From positions 55,001 through 119,000 of the forward strand of contig JACEEZ010020895.1 in NCBI GenBank assembly GCA_016584305.1: DNA of 64,000 bases. Direction: 5' to 3'. A program made the translations under genes and the position numbers. The DNA comes from Chionoecetes opilio. Taxonomy: Eukaryota; Arthropoda; Malacostraca; Decapoda; Majidae. Of this stretch, positions 1 through 16,389 are shown piece after piece. Position 1 is the first letter of the stretch; the number at the start of each line of letters is the position of its first letter. A model generated the notes under the pieces. It was not told the DNA's origin. It was given only the letters and a program-made list of their open reading frames with translations, and did not search any database.

Positions 1-1358
1 GCGAAGACTCTTGAAGCATTTTAGGGCAAACTATGGGGCTCATTGGCGACGCAGCCTTTGAAAACTGCCAGACCGTCCCAGCCACCATCAGCAGGACAGG
101 TGGAACCGGGTGATGGCGGTTTTCGCCTCAAAATCCGATGGATGGGGTTACCCTCCAATGTTCGTCTTGAATCTCATATCATGCACATGCAGAAGGACGT
201 TTCGACGTCAGATTGCTCCTAACTGAATGGGTTGAAGTGCAATGTTTTGTAACTGCAGGGATGCTCCAACATGTAGCAGGATGATGCTATCTGGCTCAGG
301 ATGCCAATGACTCTGATTGGCGACTCTGAATTTTAAATTTGTGTGACTGTTATTGTATTAGCATATGTGTCTATAAATGCAGGCCAATTGCCTGAAAATC
401 TTATAGAAGATAAACGGTTTGCAAATGTAAATTTGAAAGATCATACCTGTTATTTGGACAAAAACATGACAGTTCAAGTACCCCCTTGCTTTTGGATATA
501 CATCGTATGGTGTTAAAATCAGCTCCATACGTCTTTCCAAACTCTAGTAATGAATAATTAATATAATTGGTGGCCATTTTGAAATCCAAGATGGCCACCA
601 AAGTGCAGATATCCTATGTAACAATTTCCGCCTGCTTATTAGATATCGTATGGTGTTAAAATCCTCTCCGTACGACATTCCTAACTTGCGTTATCGTCAG
701 AATAGATAATGCCAGCGGCGGCCTAAGTCATTTTATGCCTCTTTACATATATTTGTTGTAAACTCGTGGTGGATGATATGTTGTACTTGTTGAGTTATTT
801 TTATAGACAGATAAACGGTGTAGCAAAATGCATAATTTGGAAAATCATACCAGTGTTGTTTCACTAAAAAAAGTACAAGTCTAATAATAAAATATTGAAA
901 AATATATGATTTTTTTTCGATAATTGATTTTTATAATAATTAATCTATAACAAAATGCTTCATATTATTTTTTATTTAGACGGTACACATTGGACGTATA
1001 TTTAGTCGTCAACCGCACATCGATAGCTAGTATAGAAGTCCAGATACACGTGCAACAATGTACCCCACCAAATGGGCATTTTCGAGCTGGGTGGTTTCAA
1101 AGATGGCGTCCATCCGAGCACTAAGCTACCGTTCTCAGATGTCCATTACACCTTTTCTGACACTTGAGACATTGGTCTAATGGAAAATCATAATGAGAAT
1201 TACTCCCCCCGCCGGAGCATTAGCTACTTTTGGTCTGGCTCAAGGACTATAATCTGAACAAGAATTTCCTTTCGAACGATGTGACATTTCCTCTGTCTTG
1301 GCCTGAATTAATTTGCATTAAGATTTACATAGACCGCGACGTCACATCCATCCGTGAT
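1..1358. other. non-coding flank, no gene recognised
   Basis: No convincing coding frame is seen; the short open frames lack domain character. Two diverged direct copies of one motif are visible: a stretch reading ATAAACGG then ATCATACC occurs near 410-450 and again near 810-850, and a CGTATGGTGTTAAAATC motif occurs near 508 and 647. This suggests an old, degraded repeat with about 140-400 bp spacing. The rest is AT-rich spacer. Confidence 0.6.
569..599. repeat. short perfect hairpin (GGTGGCCAT stem)
   Basis: GGTGGCCATTTTG is followed, after a few bases, by CAAGATGGCCACC, which gives a roughly 13-bp stem with one mismatch. It probably marks the end or centre of a decayed inverted-repeat element; no function is inferred. 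Confidence 0.5.
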
Positions 1359-1373
1359 CACACACACACACAC

Positions 1374-1407
<34 letters not shown>

Positions 1408-1408
1408 G
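1359..1408. repeat. (CA)n-(TA)n-(CA)n microsatellite
   Basis: A compound dinucleotide tract: CA repeats, then TA repeats, then CA repeats. Confidence 0.95.
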
Positions 1409-1675
1409 GCCTCCCTCATCCTTACAACTATTCACTTCCTCTTTGTCCTCGACCAGCTAGCGAGGTATAGGAGTGTGTATTAGGAAAGCCGCCCCTGCTG
1501 AACACTGCGGGAAGGATGGAACTCTCATGCCCTTATAGGAAGGTGCTGGCTGGGAGGGGGTGGGGAAGGAGGAGGAGGAATTGGTTGGGCCATAATTTGT
1601 GGTGTGGGCGGCTTTGATTGTGGTGATGGTTTGTGATGTCTGTGGCGTATATAGGAAGTGGGATTTGTGCGTCAC

Positions 1676-1690
1676 CTTGTGTGTGTGTAT

Positions 1691-1724
<34 letters not shown>

Positions 1725-1747
1725 CTGTGTGTGTGCTTGTGTATGTG
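1676..1747. repeat. (GT)n microsatellite with TATG interruptions
   Basis: GT dinucleotide tract with a few GTAT and CT interruptions, about 75 bp before the astakine-like first coding exon. Confidence 0.95.
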
Positions 1748-1821
1748 TGATTGGGGACTGTGAATCATGAACGCAATAATACTTTCCAACTATTACATTA
1801 TCTTATCTCTCTCACCCAGGA

Positions 1822-6271
<4,450 letters not shown>

Positions 6272-8030
6272 TAGTTACCGAAGTCTTCTGTCCAGGTGTT
6301 CTGTTATTATTAGGGTTCTGTCTCATGTGTACGATTGCAGGCACTTTTTACCGAAACTCAAGATTCTTTGAAGTAGAGGTTTGCTTGGCTTATCGCCTCA
6401 CACTGTCTGGCAGGGCGTGTGCTCGTGAGGCGGTCAGGGCATTGCCTCCCGGCCAGTGCTGCAGTGTTAGGGCAGATGACTCGCCCTATTTGATTAACTG
6501 TTCTCATGAGGGTGTGTCCTCCTCCCCCTCCCCCTCCTCCCCCTCTCCCTCCCCCTCCTCCTCCGTCTTCTTCATGCTATCGTGATCTCATAAGGGAAGG
6601 GAGTTTGCTATTTGAAAGTATGTTACATGTAGGCGTAAGTCCATATCCTGTATTTCCTGCAGTGCCTTATTAAGAGGGGAGAAAGCTGCTTCTTTTTCCG
6701 CATTCGTGCCCATAAGACAAACTTGTACCAAAGATTTGTTTAGCTTAATTTAACTTATGTATGTACACGTTCACCTTTAAGATTTTTTTTTTTAGGATCT
6801 AGTGTACTATTTGTACTTTTACTCTTAATATTACCTGTAGTACATTGCACATTCGGCACCATAAGACACAACAAACGTGGACTAGAGCCACCCGCTTCTC
6901 TTTCTCGGTGGCCATGCACCACCACCATAGAAGAATGGAGCGTCACCTAGCTGAGGCAATTCCTGCAGGCATACAACAGTAGGGATACAGTAAGGCCAAA
7001 TTGTCTCAATTCTGCGTGTGATAGTGGGTGCGTTTCGTGGGATCACTGCATATATAGTTCAATAATGTACAATGTTCAGATTTTTCTGCTGTAACTATTT
7101 TTTTCATGTCAAACATCAACCTATGAAGTTATAAGGAGCTTCGTGATATTTTTTTACGTTTCAATAAAAAATGTTCACCGTATTGATGTTTAAAAGAAAT
7201 ACTAATAAAGGTTTAAATGTAAAATATACAGACTTACATTTATCTAGAATCTAGATAGACTGAAGTATGTCACAAAATCAGTTTGCTACATTTTGATCAA
7301 CAAGGCTCTGCTTGATAACTAAGTATAATGAATGATAGTTAATGGTGTACTTATCAGCTGTAAGTGATGACGATAAGGATAAGCAATTGAAAATATGCAT
7401 GTATAAGAAAGTCTGCGAAAAACTCTTAGCTCTCGTAATAAGTGGTCGTGGTGATGGTCAAAGATCCTCATTAGTCTTAGTTTTACCTCATTATTAGTTT
7501 TCCTCTGCCCAGTGTATCTATCTGCCGCCATCTTTCTAAGTTTCTACGCAAGGATACTTGTATTATCTTTGTTTCTGCGTGTGTTCGTTTTGTTTGTTAT
7601 GGATATGGTGCATGCTCGGAGGCAGTGGAAGGTGTAATGCTTTATGAGGCTACTCCACGTCACGTTCCTTTCTTCCTGTAGTGGACAATCACCGTACTTT
7701 TGGCCCATCTAAGCCAAGCAGTAAGCACGTGTAGGTGATGTAGCACTGTAGCAGACAGTTTGGAGGAGTCATAATCAGTCATATCAGTAATTTCACCTCA
7801 GTCTCACGATGGCCAACGCGGGGGTGGAGGAGGGGTCGTCGATGATTTCGGCCTTCTCAACTGTAATCACGTACTATTATACAGATTAATATCCATTGGT
7901 TATGAGATAATGTTAGGTAAGGTTTAGTTTAGAAAATCCCTTTACTGTTACGTGGCATGTACAGTACGTTATGTTATGTGGTTACGTACGTGTAGGCTTA
8001 CGCGGCTCCAGGAAACACGCACAACAGTTA
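6272..8030. other. downstream flank of astakine-like gene, no further gene seen
   Basis: Mostly AT-rich spacer. It contains a C/T-rich patch at 6518-6563 and AATAAA motifs near 7163 and 7205 that could serve as polyadenylation signals. I see no domain-bearing frame. Confidence 0.55.
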
Positions 8031-8894
8031 GCACGACTTGCACGGCCCAGAGACTGATGCACGGTAGTTAGCACGACTTGCACGGCCCAGAGACTGATGC
8101 ACGATAGTTAGCACGACTTGCACGGCCCAGAGACTGATGCACGGTAGTTAGCACGACTTGCACGGCCCAGAGACTGATGCACGATAGTTAGCACGACTTG
8201 CACGGCTTACCTTAGAGACTGATGCACGGTAGTTAGCACAACTTGCACGCCCTACTTTAGAGACTGATGCACGGTAGTTAGCACGACTTGCACGGCCTAG
8301 AGACTGATGCACGATAGTTAGCACGACTTGCACGGCCTACCTTAGAGACTGATGCACGGTAGTTAGCACGACTTGCACGGCCTACCTTAGAGACTGATGC
8401 ACGGTAGTTAGCACGACTTGCACGCCCTACTTTAGAGACTGATGCACGGTAGTTAGCACAACTTGCACGCCCTACTTTAGAGACTGATGCACGGTAGTTA
8501 GCACGACTTGCACGGCCTAGAGACTGATGCACGGTAGTTAGCACGACTTGCACGGCCTAGAGACTGATGCACGGTAGTTAGCACGACTTGCACGGCCTAC
8601 CTTAGAGACTGATGCACGGTAGTTAGCACGACTTGCACGCCCTATTTTAGAGACTGATGCACGGTAGTTAGCACAACTTGCACGCCCTACTTTAGAGACT
8701 GATGCACGGTAGTTAGCACGACTTGCACGGCCTAGAGACTGATGCACGGTAGTTAGCACGACTTGCACGGCCTAGAGACTGATGCACGGTAGTTAGCACG
8801 ACTTGCACGGCCTAGAGACTGATGCACGGTAGTTAGCACGACTTGCACGGCCTAGAGACTGATGCACGGTAGTTAGCACGACTTGCACGCCCTA
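8031..8894. repeat. minisatellite of alternating 40-bp and 45-bp units
   Basis: Twenty full units plus a partial one. The 40-bp form reads GCACGACTTGCACGGCC, TA, GAGACTGATGCACGGTAGTT, then A. The 45-bp form is identical except that the TA is replaced by TACCTTA, TACTTTA or TATTTTA. Eleven units are 40 bp and nine are 45 bp. Long units occur in runs with a recurring order, indicating higher-order duplication. GCACAACTT and ACGATAG variants mark subfamilies. Confidence 0.93.
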
Positions 8895-9373
8895 CCTTAG
8901 ATAACAGTCAAGTCGCCACCTGCAGTCATGTCGCCAGGCGCCATATATTACGAATTATAGCATTACTACTGATTTTTATGTGCCCCTGAAGATGATACAC
9001 AGTAGTTTATATCATGACTGTATAATCTACTCTGTTTCAGCATTATTTTATGCTTTGTATCTGCGAGTATAGACTATTTCAAATTTTACTACGCGGTTTT
9101 TTTTCGGGCGACGACGACAGCGGTACGACACTCAGTAAATAAACACTAGATGGCGACTTGACTGTTGGTAGCCACTTTGTAGATATTTTTGTAATTTGTT
9201 CATTTATAGCCCTAATATGACACAGATGAAGACACAAATAATGACACAGACTCTCCAGATAGCCCCTTCTAACTTTCCTGAAATCATGGATGTACAAATG
9301 TAAGTATTAATGCCACCACACGTCTGTAAATACCAAAGAAACGTTGAACTGGCGACTTCACTGTTATCTACGG
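8895..9373. mobile_element. TA-flanked inverted-repeat element, copy A (479 bp)
   Basis: Starts CCTTAGATAACAGTCAAGTC and ends with the complement-type GACTTCACTGTTATCTACGG, with TA on both sides (8893-8894, 9374-9375). It lies inside a 40-bp minisatellite unit at the same TA that is expanded in the 45-bp units. There is no transposase. A TA duplication suggests Tc1/mariner-like mobilisation; the family is otherwise unrecognised. Confidence 0.75.
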
Positions 9374-9407
9374 TAGGGGCCTAGAGACTGATTATAGAAT
9401 CGCCCTA

Positions 9408-10072
9408 CCGTAGATAACAGTGTAGTCGCCAGTTCTACGTTTCTTTGTTATTTACAGACGTGTGGTGGCGTTAATACTTACATTTGTACATCCATGAATT
9501 CAGGAAAGTTAGAAGGGTCTATCTGGAAAGTCTGTGTCATTTTGTGTCTTCATCTGTGTCATATTAGGGCTATAAATGAACAAATTACAAAAAATAAAAC
9601 CGAGTGGCGACCTCACTATACCTACTACAGTAGAGTCGCCAGCTAGTATTTTAACCCAACAGGTGAGTCGCCACTCTGGGGAATTAAGGGAAATTAGAGG
9701 TAAAGTAAAACAAGTCTTTATATATATTAGCTGCGGAAGATGCTTGGATATATAAAAATTCCTCTGCCAACGTGAAAATAAATTCTATTCAAGTTTGAAA
9801 GATCTGGCAAGTCTTGTGTCCTGTCACCCGAAAAGCTACTGTTTACTGTCTGTCATCGCGCGAAGAAAAACTTGAGAAGCAAAATGTGCAATAGTTATAC
9901 TTGCAGATACAAAGCATAAAACAACGCTGAAACAGGGTAGATTATACAGCCATGATATAAACTACTGTGTAACATCTTAAGTGGCACATAAAAATCAGTA
10001 GTGATGCTATAATTTGTAATATTTGGCGCCTGGCGACTTCACTGTAGGTGGCGACTTCACTGTTATCTACGG
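9408..10072. mobile_element. TA-flanked inverted-repeat element, copy B (665 bp), opposite orientation to A
   Basis: Starts CCGTAGATAACAGTGTAGTC and ends GACTTCACTGTTATCTACGG, flanked by TA (9406-9407, 10073-10074). Its body is the reverse complement of copy A over most of A's length, so A and B together form a 1.2-kb imperfect palindrome separated by about 30 bp of minisatellite-like sequence (CCTAGAGACTGAT). B has extra sequence near 9640-9860 that A lacks. Confidence 0.75.
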
Positions 10073-10160
10073 TAGAGACTGATTATAGAAACCCCAACAC
10101 GGTAGTTTGTACGAATTATATGGCCAAGAGAATGATGCACGGCAGTTAGTACTATAGAAG
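10073..10160. repeat. degenerate tail of the 40-bp minisatellite
   Basis: After element B the unit resumes at TAGAGACTGAT and continues through two diverged copies (ACGGTAGTTTGTACGA and GATGCACGGCAGTTAGTAC). Confidence 0.75.
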
Positions 10161-10171
10161 TATATGTATGC

Positions 10172-10218
10172 CCTGGCCTATGAAGAAAAGGCCACCTGTA
10201 ACATCAAGATCAAGATCA
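10172..10218 (+). repeat. 47-bp direct repeat, left copy (flanks LINE 1)
   Basis: Identical over 47 bp to 13166-13212. It begins CCTGGCCTATGAAGAAAAGG. It is either a long target-site duplication or pre-existing repeats. Confidence 0.85.
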
Positions 10219-13107
10219 TGCTGGCAGCGTGCTTGAATGAAAAAATGCTTGCAGAATTTATAGATGAGTTGGAGTTAGAAAACCTGAATGAGACTGTGGC
10301 AGAGGGTCGCGTGACGTGGAATGCAAGGAACCAAGAGTCTGCAATTGATTATGTGTTGGTGAATGGCAAAATGCGAGTGTTCCTCGAATGTGGATAGATG
10401 AAGAGGGAAAATTTGATATTGTGTCTGATCATAATATGCTTGTAGTGGACTGTATAATGTGGAGTACAAGTGAGCCAAAAGTAAGGACGGTGAAGAACAA
10501 ATGGAGGTTGAGAGATGCAAAATGGGAAGATTTTCAAGTGTGTCTGAGTGAGATGTGGGACAGAGAAAGAGTACAGGAGGTGAATGAGCTACATGAGAGA
10601 CTAACGGAAAATGTGAGGAGCGCTGCACTTAAAAAAATAGGGTTTATTAGAACATATGGAAGAAAGAGAGTGAATAAACCATGGTGGAATGAGGATATTA
10701 GAGAGGCAAGGAAGGAACGAAAAAGGTTAAACAGGCAATGTAGAGAGTTAAAGAAAAGGAGGCAAGAAAGTGAAGAAGCGGAGGATGAATACCAGAATGC
10801 ATGGACAGAATATGTGAAACAGCAGCGACTAACAAAACGAAAGATAAGAGATGCGAAAGTTATGTGTGACAGGAGTAAGATCCGATCCCTGAAAGAGAAA
10901 GGACTTGCAGGTGGGCGTGAGTGGTACAGATTCATGAGAGGGGAAAAGATGGCTGGGAATGAAGATGTGAAAGCCTTGAAAGTAAATGCTGAATGTGTAA
11001 GAGATGAGACAAAAATCAAAGCGGTTATAAAAAACTTTTGGGAAGACATAGGAGGCGTGGGTGAAATCTTTGACGTAAGACCAGAATGTATAACGTTGGA
11101 AAGAAAAGATGCGGAAGAGTTGAATGAATGGATTAGCAGGGATGAAGTAGAGAAGTGTGTAAGGAGGCAAAATAATGAAAAAGCAGCAGGCCCGGATGAA
11201 ATACCATATGAGATGTACAAGAATGGGGGTGAGGTGGTGATTGACAGAATGACTGACCTATTTAACCGTGTGTGGGAAGAAGAAAGGGTGCCTAGAAATT
11301 GGAATGAATGTAGAGTGACCCTATTGCATAAAGGAGGATACAAGAGTAAGAGTGAATTGAAGAACTATAGACCAATCGCCCTAATGAATACAGTAGGTAA
11401 AGTTTTTAGTGCAGTGTTGAAGGAAAGGTTGTGTAAATGGTTGGAGAGAGCTATGGTGTTAGGTGAGGAGCAAAATGGTTTTCGAGTGGATAGGAGGGCA
11501 GAGGACAACATTTTGTGGTGAATGAAATAATTGAAAGAAGGAAAGGGAGGAAAGACACTGTACCTTGGGTTCCTAGACATTGAGAAAGCCTATGATAGAG
11601 TAAACAGAGAAATGTTATGCAAGGTTTTGGAAAAGGTTGGGTTGAGCCAAAAGATAGTGAACATAGTGAGAAGCATGTATGAAGACACTAGAGCAAAATA
11701 TAGGCTAGGTAGTATAGAAACAGAATGGGTGAGAGAGGTTTTAGGCAAGGATGCACTCTGTCCCAACCTTGTTTAGTCTGTATACTGAGGAACTGGCAGT
11801 AAGGATGAGAAGAATGGATGCAGGAGTGAGAGTAGGAAATGACAAAAATAAGCTTGTTAATGTATGCAGATGATATGGTAGTTATGAGTGAGTCGGCCGA
11901 GGAACTCAGAGCCTGTTAGATGTGGTGAATGAGTATGGGAGAGACTTTGGAGTAAAATTTAGCCGTGAGAAAGTAAGGTGATGATAGTAAATATAACAGA
12001 GGATGACAGAAACGCTACATGGAGACTGGGAGAAAATGAATAGAACAAACTAGTGAATACAAGTACCTAGGGATGTGCATGAGTTCCAATGGATGTGGAA
12101 AAGCAAAGCTGAAAAGATCAGCCAGGCCAATCAGTGGGTTGGTCGACTTGGGAGTGTGGCAAGGATGAGGGCAAGCAAGTATGATGTGTTGAGGGAAGTG
12201 TGGAAGAGTGTGGCTGTCCCAAGCATTATGTATGGTATGGAGGTGATTGCATGGAATGAGAGTGAAATAGAGATATTGGAAGTGGGACAAAATAAAGTAG
12301 CAAGAATGGCACTGAATGCACCCAGGTATGCAGCGACTGAAGGTTTAAGAGGTGACATGGGATGGAGTACATTTAGGGAGAGACATTCGAAAGCAACACT
12401 CAGGTATAAGAATCAGACTGGAACGATGGAGGACACAAGATTGGCACGAAAAGTTTATTTGTGGAGTGAATGTAGTAGTAAATGGGGGAAGCGATGCCAA
12501 AAATGTAGAAAGAAGTGGATTGCGATTTTGGTGGATGTATCAACTGATAGGTGGAAGACCGAATGTAATTGAATGGAAGATGTTGAATGGTGATGAAGAA
12601 GGCCTTGAGTGGGATGTGAGAAAGTGGAAAACTGAGATCGATAGAGTAGTGAAGTATGTGGGGCTGAGTAAGTGGAAAAATGAGATGGAGCAAAAGAAAA
12701 CACTAGAATGGTATAAGGAGAAAGAGGCACCAGCGTATGAAAGTGTGTATGATGGAACCCGGGGTGGCGACCTTCTCTTCCAAGCCAGAACACAGTGCTT
12801 AGATGTAAATGCAAGGAACTACAGATGGTCCGAGTCAGGCAGCAAAGTGTGCCAGATGTGTGACATGGGTGAGGATGAAACAGTGGAACATGTGATACTA
12901 GAATGTGAGAAGTATAGCGGGGAGAGAATGGAAATGATGCGTGTGGTTTCGACTGAAATGGGAGGTGACATGAACGAGGTGGTTGAAAGGACAGGAAGAG
13001 AATGGATGTTATTACTGCTGGGACTGTGTGGTGAGACAAGTGGACGGATGATTGAGACAGTGAAAGAGTTTTTGGAAAGAATATGGTATATGAGAAATAG
13101 ACAATAG
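10219..13107 (+). pseudogene. LINE 1 endonuclease/reverse transcriptase ORF, broken by frameshifts
   Basis: Pieces in different frames give one protein. 10219-10396 is the endonuclease end. 10388-11521 includes KAAGPDEIPYEMYK, NYRPIALMNTVGKVF and EEQNGFR. 11531-11776 carries FLDIEKAYDRV with the catalytic Asp. 11760-11860 reads PTLFSLYTEELAVRM in a shifted frame. YADD is at 11863-11874. KYLGMCMSSNG lies near 12059. 12075-12420 and 12352-13107 form the thumb and C-terminal region, ending with CQMCDMGEDETVEHVILEC (a C-x2-C-x8-H-x4-C motif). About five indels separate these, so it cannot make a full protein as written, but the residues are well preserved, which fits a recent copy or sequencing indels. 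Confidence 0.85.
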
Positions 13108-13165
13108 ACTCTACAGCCCTAAAACAAGAACAAGAACAAGACTACAGGAGCAGCCGGTTTAAAGG
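10219..13165 (+). mobile_element. LINE 1: 5'-truncated non-LTR retrotransposon
   Basis: The body between the 47-bp direct repeats starts in the C-terminal part of an endonuclease domain (TWNARNQESAIDYVLVN), as expected of an APE-type LINE truncated during target-primed reverse transcription. It runs through reverse transcriptase to a CCHC-like C-terminal zinc motif and ends with an A-rich, (CAAGAA)-like tail. The clade is not assigned. Confidence 0.85.
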
Positions 13166-13212
13166 CCTGGCCTATGAAGAAAAGGCCACCTGTAACATCA
13201 AGATCAAGATCA
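13166..13212 (+). repeat. 47-bp direct repeat, right copy
   Basis: Perfect match to 10172-10218; it immediately precedes LINE 2 sequence. Confidence 0.85.
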
Positions 13213-14025
13213 CGTCCTGACGTCGGAACTCTATGCCCTCCGGACTCTTTGAGCTGCCTTGGTGGTGATAAGACGTTTGTGCTCCGGCTCCTCCAACGCA
13301 ATATCACTGTCAATACCGTTTTCGCTAGCCACGTCACTACACTACGTGGTACTGTGTGCCTGGTTCTGCAGTGTGGTGCCTGTGCATGTCGGTGCCCTGG
13401 ACCCCTGTTCCCGTGTTTGATGCCGCCACCTGCCGAAGCCGGCTGCTTGCTGGCTGACGTGGACGTCCACATGGACACCGTCTCCTCTGCCTCCAAGAGG
13501 TCCCGCTCGCTTTCCCCTTCGTCTGGTGAGACCCTACAGACTGAAAAGTCATGCAAAATTACACGCTCCTTCGCCGCAATCACTGCCTCACCCCCTCCCC
13601 GCGTTGCTACACCCACTGCTTCTGCTCCCACTGCTTCTGCTCCTGCTTCCGCCTGCCCTTCTTCTCAGCCTACACGCCTCATCATTATCAGGTCAGCTGA
13701 GGGAGTCCGGTCCTTCATTAACCGTGGGAAGGTGTCCAGGGCAGTTTTTGGCTCCATCTTCGCCAAAAAGTTTGTGTCAAGCACTTTGACCATCACTGGG
13801 GCGGGCAGGGGTTTAAAGTTTGAGGTGGTCAACCTTGACAACCTTGCCCAGCCCCCAGAGTCTGTCACTAAGCTGGGGGAGTGGTCCGTGAAGTGCTGGG
13901 TGGCATCGGAAGACGACCCGACCTATATGTTCGGGAGAATTTTCCCTATCTCTCCCGAACTGACAAACGACGACATTCTGACTGGACTTACAGTGCTTGA
14001 CGACTCCCCTACCAAAATTTGTTGA
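13174..14025 (+). CDS. LINE 2 ORF1 (gag-like nucleic-acid-binding protein), N-terminal part
   Basis: A 283-codon frame. The first ATG lies in the 47-bp repeat, so the true start may be later, for example at 13419 or 13470. It has a Ser/Pro/Ala-rich linker (about residues 105-165), then a conserved globular section with RLIIIRSAEGVRSFINRGKV and GLKFEVVNLDNL, like the RNA-recognition-type region of I/Jockey ORF1 proteins. It stops at 14023. The next frame (from about 14027) continues with LKTAPAHFRTTAQTEANMAI and a cysteine-bearing stretch near 14200-14270, probably the frameshifted zinc-knuckle region. Assignment rests on position and style rather than a clear motif. Confidence 0.6.
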   Translation: MKKRPPVTSRSRSRPDVGTLCPPDSLSCLGGDKTFVLRLLQRNITVNTVFASHVTTLRGTVCLVLQCGACACRCPGPLFPCLMPPPAEAGCLLADVDVHMDTVSSASKRSRSLSPSSGETLQTEKSCKITRSFAAITASPPPRVATPTASAPTASAPASACPSSQPTRLIIIRSAEGVRSFINRGKVSRAVFGSIFAKKFVSSTLTITGAGRGLKFEVVNLDNLAQPPESVTKLGEWSVKCWVASEDDPTYMFGRIFPISPELTNDDILTGLTVLDDSPTKIC

Positions 14026-15025
14026 GCTAAAAACGGCTCCCGCTCACTTCCGGACGACGGCCCAGACGGAGGCTAACATGGCCATTAGAATAAGTTTGGG
14101 GGCCCCCCCCCGGACCGAGTCTCCCTTGTTACACCCGTTTCCGGGTCCGACCCCACACCCTCCCTGTCCTCCGGTGTACCCGCTGCCTCCTTTTTGGCCA
14201 TGTAATGCCACCTGCAACATAAAGGGTCCGCTGCAGTTTGCACGGTTTCAATGTTGCAAGGGGTTCCCGGTCGGGTTTCTGCCTATATTGTGGTGGTGAC
14301 CCCCGCCCCCACCAAATAACTTTGCCCCAGCTTACCTCCCAGGCGTGCAGTGCAACAGCTCCACACGAGGCTACCTGCTCTATGTCAGACTGAGCGGAAG
14401 CTGAGGGGCATCCACCCTGGGACCTTTCCGCCCAGGGGGCCCCCAGCACAAGAGCTGCCTCCCCTACTCGGCACCTTCCCTGCCTTCTGCTCCCAGGCTG
14501 CCCCTGCCAAGCACTGAGCCCCTCGGGTTAACATTGTCCAGATGGCTGCGGGTTGCGTCACCCCCACCCGCCCACCCCTTTCCAGTGGATCCCTCTTCCC
14601 CAAAACCCCAAAGACGCCGACAGTCCCCCCGCACCAACGTACCACCCTTAAACGGGCACAGACCCGCCTTCCTGCCGGGAGGGGGCTTATCGGGAGGATA
14701 GGGGAGTGTTTTCCATCCCCCTACCCCCCTATCCCTATTTCCCCACCCCGTCCTGTTCCTTCCCTCCCTCCCAGCCTCAGTTCCCGGGCCCAGCCGCCAG
14801 CAGCCCAGCAGCCCCTTGCCCCACGGGGTTAGTGCTAGCTACCTTTTGCGCCGCCTCCTCCTTCTCAAGCCCAGCATGCTTTCGGGTTTGCATGGCCAGC
14901 CTTCATTAAGGGAATTCACCCATTGCACTTGATTTCTTAATCTCTTTATTTCAGGGTCCTTCTTAAGACTGCCTCATTCGATCCTGCCGGCCTCATTCCT
15001 TCTTATGTCACCACGCAGTGAGTCC

Positions 15026-15500
15026 TTTACCTTCCCCTCCCACTTCATCTTTTGGAACGCCCGATCTCTGTACCGGAAACTTCCAGTCTTTAAAACCACG
15101 CTCTCATCATACACTCCTCTAGTTGTTGGCGTCTGTGAGACGTGGCTCCAGACCTTCTCCCCCTCCTTTCCTAACTATGCTTTCCTCAAGGGACAGGGGA
15201 CCGGCCGGGCGGGAGGCGGCCTGCTTCTGCCTGGTCCACCGTTCCCTCTCTTCTAGCCCTCTCACATCACTCCTTTCCTGGAGGGGGCCCTGGAGCACCT
15301 GGGGGTGACTGGTTACCTTTGTACAGGGCCCCTTAAAGATTCTTTTGTTGTCAATCCTGTTTAGATATCACCCTTCAGGATTCCACACTTTTCTCTCGCT
15401 TTCCTCCCCAGCTTTAATAATGGGTGACTTTAATGCCCTCATGACCTCTGGGAACCACCCCTCCCCCAGGAGCCGAAGGACCGGGCTAGGGTCGGCCCCT
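15026..15500 (+). pseudogene. LINE 2 apurinic-type endonuclease domain, frameshifted
   Basis: Near 15050 the frame reads FWNARSLYRKLPVFKTTL, then PLVVGVCETWL, the conserved start of I/Jockey-type endonucleases (Asn, then Glu of ETWL). A shifted frame near 15418 gives MGDFNALM, the catalytic GDFN motif. The intervening part is broken. Confidence 0.78.
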
Positions 15501-16389
15501 CTCGAGCTTTATGGCGGACAGTGCTTCTTTATCTCCCCTTTTACTCCACTCCCTCCCTACCGGGAAACTGATCCATTTTTCAGGGAACCCCTCCACCTTG
15601 GACCTCTGCTGGGCAATGGCCCCTCCTCCTCACCACCTGTCAAAACTGCCATGGGAGCGACCATCTTCCAGTTGTATTTCCTTCCCTTCAGTACCAACCC
15701 CCCTCCCCTTCACACAGACCTCGTTGGTCCTTCCCAAGGAACTGGGGCCTCTTTTCAATCAGATTAAAATTCACTTACCCCTCCCTTACCCCCCCTTTCC
15801 CATGGGATACAATTCAATACCTCACGGTCACCCTGGTGGACGTGGGGTCCACCCTTTCTTTTTAATCCTTCCCCACCCCCCCGCTCTTTCGGGTCCCCTG
15901 TGGTCCCGAAGTGTGCGGCAACCCTTCAGGCCAAACGCCCCCGCCTTTCTGCGTGGCGAAAGAACCCCATTCCCTTTACCCCTAGTCTTTTCCGTTTATT
16001 AGAGGCCCGAGCAACGTGTTTTCTTGATGAGAAACGTTCTGCATGGCCTCCTTTTGTGCTTCCCTGTCCTTCTCCTCCTCAGTCTCCCGGCTTGGGTCCT
16101 TTTTTTTAGGAAGATGTCCACCCTCAGCCCCCCTTCATTTTCCCCGTTAACTAGTACCGGTGCCCTCCTCATCACCGATGCCGAAAGTCGAGTGCCTTGC
16201 CTTCCACATCCACACTACACTCGGCTCTCCAGACCCCGTACCCCACCTGTGGTTCCCCCTTCACACACCGCCCTAAAATTAGCACTGCTATACCCCCCAG
16301 TAGCTCTCCTCTGCTTTAACCCCCACTGTCCGCTGGAAGGCGGCGGAAACCGACAACACCCCAACGAGTTTCTTCGCCGCCTCCCAGAT

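Noticed and set aside
8903..10075. A single 1.2-kb palindromic transposon
   Set aside because: The centre contains two separate TA-bounded ends and a piece of the minisatellite, so it is two elements in opposite orientation.
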